Both the position numbers and the translations under genes were made by a program. Below the pieces are notes generated by a model. That model saw only the letters and a program-made list of their open reading frames with translations, was not told the DNA's origin and made no database searches. 8,591 nt of DNA from Micrococcales bacterium (lineage in GTDB: Bacteria > Actinomycetota > Actinomycetes > Actinomycetales > Cellulomonadaceae): assembly GCA_009783975.1 (NCBI GenBank), contig WRCL01000056.1, forward strand, positions 1 through 8,591, in the 5' to 3' direction. This document shows positions 6,525 to 8,591 of this stretch, piece by piece (position 1 is the first letter of the stretch; each line of letters begins with the position of its first letter).

Positions 6525-6572
6525 TGGACTCCCAAATCTTGAGGGGGTTGGACTACCAAATCTTGAGGGGCG
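6525..6572. repeat. 24-bp tandem direct repeat, two copies, upstream of the AAA ATPase remnant
   Basis: The units at 6525-6548 and 6549-6572 are adjacent and identical at 21 of 24 positions. They share TGGACT, then CCAAATCTTGAGGGG. On the strand of the ATPase the core reads CCCCTCAAGATTTGG and ends 3 nt before its GTG start. The position suggests an operator or the untranslated leader of that gene, but a simple tandem duplication is also possible. Confidence 0.6.
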
Positions 6573-6703
6573 TTGCTCCAGCCGGGCATCTGGCTGTCAG
6601 GGTGGTGTGGGGCCGACCCCACTCGGCAGATGATGCCTTCAGTCAGTAGACAGACATGTCTCTCCAGGCCGCTTTCGACGATCTCGTGCTGGTGCCTCCT
6701 GCG
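6573..6703. other. Intergenic remnant region, no recognisable gene
   Basis: This is the space between the tandem repeat and the 3' end of the nucleotidyltransferase remnant. MNT-type genes are often followed by a HEPN-type partner, but none of the frames here shows a recognisable one. GCAGGAGG on the minus strand just after the TAA at 6704-6706 could be an abandoned ribosome binding site. Confidence 0.3.
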
Positions 6704-7000
6704 TTAGTCGATCGGCAGCTCGATGAGCGGCCTGGAGCGGACAGCTGTGACAAATGGGCCGTCTCCAGCCTCCCAGCTGCCCGGCTGTGGCTGGTGTACC
6801 GCGCAGCCCACGATCCGTAGATGAACGCCTGCTCGATGCCGACAACCTTCGCCAAGGTGCTCGCCAGGACAGGCAGAGGACCATAGGTGACGGCAGGCCG
6901 GTCAGGGGGCACAGCAGCGAGTCGGTCTCGGCGCGTACCAGACCCATCCGCCGGTCGCGCAGCAACACAGCCGGTTGACCTCTGGGTGCACAGGCTTATC
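6704..7000 (-). pseudogene. Nucleotidyltransferase (MNT-like, with N-terminal HTH) pseudogene in three frames
   Basis: Pieces of one protein lie in order in the three minus-strand frames. At about 6968-6991, VHPEVNRL resembles an HTH recognition helix. At about 6897-6968, RRMGLVRAETDSLL continues the HTH wing. At 6796-6891, VTYGPLPVLASTLAKVVGIE leads to YGSWAARY, the nucleotidyltransferase active-site start (GS at 6811-6816). Then at 6704-6766 GDGPFVTAVRSRPL runs to the natural end ELPID and TAA. The stretch that should carry the catalytic DxD and the rest of the fold is missing between GSWAARY and GDGPF. At least two frameshifts and one internal deletion are needed. In live systems this family transfers nucleotides to a partner such as a HEPN toxin, which is an inference from the family. 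Confidence 0.7.
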
Positions 7001-7089
7001 GCAGCGACACCGTCACAACGCCAGTTCACAGGGCAATGCACTGCCTGCGTGTGCTGCGTACCGCAGGACGCGCTGGGTGGGGTAGATGG

Positions 7090-7761
7090 TCACTCTTGCT
7101 CGTCGGATACCCGTGGCGTTCCTTCCGGGGGCGTTCCGTCGTAGAGGTACGGGAACATGATCTTATCTCTCTCGGCTTGGGCAAACTGAGACTCGATATT
7201 TTTTCGGACGTGGGCCAGATTCGTGTGGTCCAGACACATGGCACTGCCTCCGTCCGCAAAGGTGACCACGGCTGGCAAGTAGTCGGCGCTGCAACTGTAG
7301 AAGTATCCGGTGAAAGCGGCGTAGTCTTCGCCGTGACATTCACTGAACGCAGCCGCAGCTCGGAACGGCGCCAGGTGCTCGATCATTGTAGCGCGGCTTT
7401 CGGTCAGTTCGAGCGCCAGCAGGCTCCACACATTTGTCTGCTCGTCGTAACTGCTCTGCCCATAGAGGCCAGGCAACCCAAACACCACACGTTCGTTGAG
7501 CAGCCATCCCACGTGAGACCGGACGGCATTACCCTCAGGGTCGCAACACGACCCCCGCCAGTGTGTGGAGAGGTCGAGGCGATCCCACCAAGCGTCCCAG
7601 TCTTCACCCCATGTTTCCAGTGACGGAATTGTTGAGTCCAGCCAGCGCACGAGGTTTTCTGAGGTGATAGTGATCCGTGCCACCAAAGCATACGGTTCAG
7701 ACACGATCCAGTCTCCGTTCTTCCGCTTCTTGGTCGCCAGCCGAGTACTCAACACTGGCAC
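7090..7761 (-). CDS. Protein of unknown function, 223 residues, AT-richer than its neighbours
   Basis: I do not recognise this family. The frame is long and uninterrupted, and the sequence is protein-like: no membrane segment, no signal peptide, and an acidic C-terminus (TPRVSDEQE). Tryptophan is frequent (W18, W40, W51, W55, W58, W59, W68, W86, W112), and a cluster WGEDWDAWWDRLDLSTHW stands out at 51-68. Five cysteines (72, 73, 142, 157, 176) have no obvious metal-binding spacing. GC content is visibly lower than in the flanking genes, and codons ending in A or T are common, which suggests recent transfer. The GTG start at 7761 has no good ribosome binding site, so the true start is uncertain. 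It lies between the Fic gene (upstream, same strand) and the nucleotidyltransferase remnant. A role as an immunity-like or accessory protein is possible but unsupported. Confidence 0.6.
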   Translation of the reverse strand: MPVLSTRLATKKRKNGDWIVSEPYALVARITITSENLVRWLDSTIPSLETWGEDWDAWWDRLDLSTHWRGSCCDPEGNAVRSHVGWLLNERVVFGLPGLYGQSSYDEQTNVWSLLALELTESRATMIEHLAPFRAAAAFSECHGEDYAAFTGYFYSCSADYLPAVVTFADGGSAMCLDHTNLAHVRKNIESQFAQAERDKIMFPYLYDGTPPEGTPRVSDEQE

Positions 7762-7826
7762 GACTGTAGGCCAAGGACACTACCACCGGGTTCACGGCCG
7801 CAGGAGCACTTCGATGTACGGATTCA

Positions 7827-7859
7827 GACACATATTTTTCAGCCTGAAACATGTGTGTC
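7827..7859. terminator. 33-bp palindrome between the Fic gene and the unknown gene
   Basis: A symmetric sequence is centred on C7843: inner arms TTTCAG / CTGAAA, outer arms GACACAT.. / ..TGTGTGTC. Of the 16 positions in each arm, 14 pair normally, one is G-T and one mismatches. It is AT-rich against a GC-rich background and lies 41 bp past the Fic stop and about 66 bp before the GTG of the next gene. It could be the Fic terminator or an operator for the unknown gene. Confidence 0.5.
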
Positions 7860-7899
7860 GTCCAGAAACATCAGCGTGGCGCAACGGCAGCGCCGCTGT

Positions 7900-8591
7900 C
7901 TACTGCTGGGTGGTTCTGTACGTCATGGGGGCTTCCATGACCGCCAGGACACGTGGGGCGTACCAGTGCTCGCGTCCCCCGCGGCCGTGCGCCCCGAGGC
8001 TGGACAACCAGCCTCGGGTGACCGCGCTCTTGATGACGTTGCGGGCACCTTGGTTGGTCAGCCCGAGCTCACCTTGGACGGACCGGGCGGTGACGACCGG
8101 GTTGCACACGATGATCTCGGCCAGGCGGGCCAGGCTCGACCGGTGCGTGATCGCCTCGGCCCGGTACTCCTCGCGGATAGCGATGAGCTCACGCGACCGC
8201 ATCACCGCGTCGTCCGCCTGGGCGCGGACCGCGGCGAGGAAGAACAGCAGCCAGCCGTCCATGTCACCCGACTCACGCACGGCCTGGAGCCGGTGGTAAT
8301 ACTCCTCGCGGTTGGCCTCGAAATAGTGCGACAAGTACAGCAACGGCAACGGCAGGCGGCCTCGTTCCATGAGGAGCACGTTGATCAGCAGACGGCCGAT
8401 CCTGCCGTTACCGTCCAAGAACGGGTGGATGGTCTCGAACTGGTAGTGCATGAGCGCCGCCTGGACCAGGGCAGGCAGCGCCCTGCCGTCGTCGTTGACG
8501 AAGAACTCCCAGTCGCGCATGAGGTCGGGCAGGTGCTTGGCCAGCGGAGGGACGAACGGCGCCGTGCTGGGGGTTGCCCCGGACGGCCCAA
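7900..8591 (-). CDS. Fic-family protein (AMP-transferase) with C-terminal winged helix, 5' end off window
   Basis: The visible 229 residues hold the end of the Fic domain and the whole C-terminus. From the window edge it reads GPSGATPSTAPFVPP, the typical loop before the Fic core, then the signature HPFLDGNGRIGRLL with catalytic His and the GNGR phosphate-binding residues intact (HPF at 55-57 of the visible part). LYLSHYFEANREEYYHRL follows, and then a wHTH (about 150-190 of the visible part, containing VTARSVQGELGLTNQGARNVI). Fic enzymes usually transfer AMP to hydroxyl groups of target proteins and are held inactive by an inhibitory (S/T)xxxE(G/N) helix. That helix is not visible here and would be N-terminal, outside the window. 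The frame is open to the right edge, so an internal ATG at 8520 is not the start. The stop is TAG at 7900-7902. Confidence 0.92.
   Translation of the reverse strand, partial: GPSGATPSTAPFVPPLAKHLPDLMRDWEFFVNDDGRALPALVQAALMHYQFETIHPFLDGNGRIGRLLINVLLMERGRLPLPLLYLSHYFEANREEYYHRLQAVRESGDMDGWLLFFLAAVRAQADDAVMRSRELIAIREEYRAEAITHRSSLARLAEIIVCNPVVTARSVQGELGLTNQGARNVIKSAVTRGWLSSLGAHGRGGREHWYAPRVLAVMEAPMTYRTTQQ

Noticed and set aside
7876..7893. tRNA D-arm-like sequence GTGGCGCAACGGCAGCGC
   Set aside because: It resembles a tRNA D-arm, but no acceptor stem, anticodon arm or GGTTCRANTCC T-arm follows, and it overlaps only the end of the Fic gene region. Probably chance.
1..8591. CRISPR array, rRNA, transposase or integrase
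   Set aside because: I saw no regularly spaced repeats, no rRNA sequence, and no DDE or tyrosine/serine recombinase motifs in any frame. The palindromes at 1059-1124 and 3902-3978 bound the permease, but their arms differ too much to be ends of one insertion sequence.

Overview
The window looks like a piece of a high-GC actinobacterial chromosome. Codon third positions are mostly G or C, GTG starts are common, and the protein families and their residues look like Micrococcales such as Cellulomonadaceae. That placement is an inference, not a match. It reads as an accessory region: intact genes of ordinary GC alternate with broken remnants of toxin-antitoxin or defence-type genes.

Left part (1-1155): the tail of an AlbA_2/HATPase_c_4-type ATP-binding regulator is cut off inside a 44-bp element. 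A two-gene DUF433 / DUF5615 pair (VapBC-like, overlapping by 4 bp) follows. A second copy of the 44-bp element comes next, running into the C-terminal remnant of a HipB-like XRE regulator. Each 44-bp element holds two 14-bp palindromes of one family (consensus TGGAYGATCRTCCA) exactly 26 bp apart, so there are four operator-like sites. A 29-bp perfect inverted repeat closes the region.

Middle part (1156-5728), minus strand: a cytosine-5 DNA methyltransferase with all main motifs and no visible restriction partner is followed by a complex palindrome that overlaps its stop codon. Next come a G/C-rich hairpin, a possible 24-residue leader ORF coupled by TGATG, and an 859-residue FtsX/MacB-type ABC permease with no ATPase gene beside it. 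The methyltransferase is transcribed away from a small membrane protein of the phage-holin-4 (YvlD-like) family, with a 286-bp gap between them.

Right part (5729-8591): after the holin-family gene comes a decay zone. It holds an AAA ATPase reduced to its two ends with a frameshift, a 24-bp tandem repeat upstream of it, and a nucleotidyltransferase (MNT-like) gene in three frames. Next are an AT-richer gene of unknown function (223 residues), a long palindrome, and a Fic-family AMP-transferase gene that runs off the right edge. The intact genes do not form one evident pathway. The common theme is gain and loss of small regulatory, toxin-antitoxin and defence-like modules.
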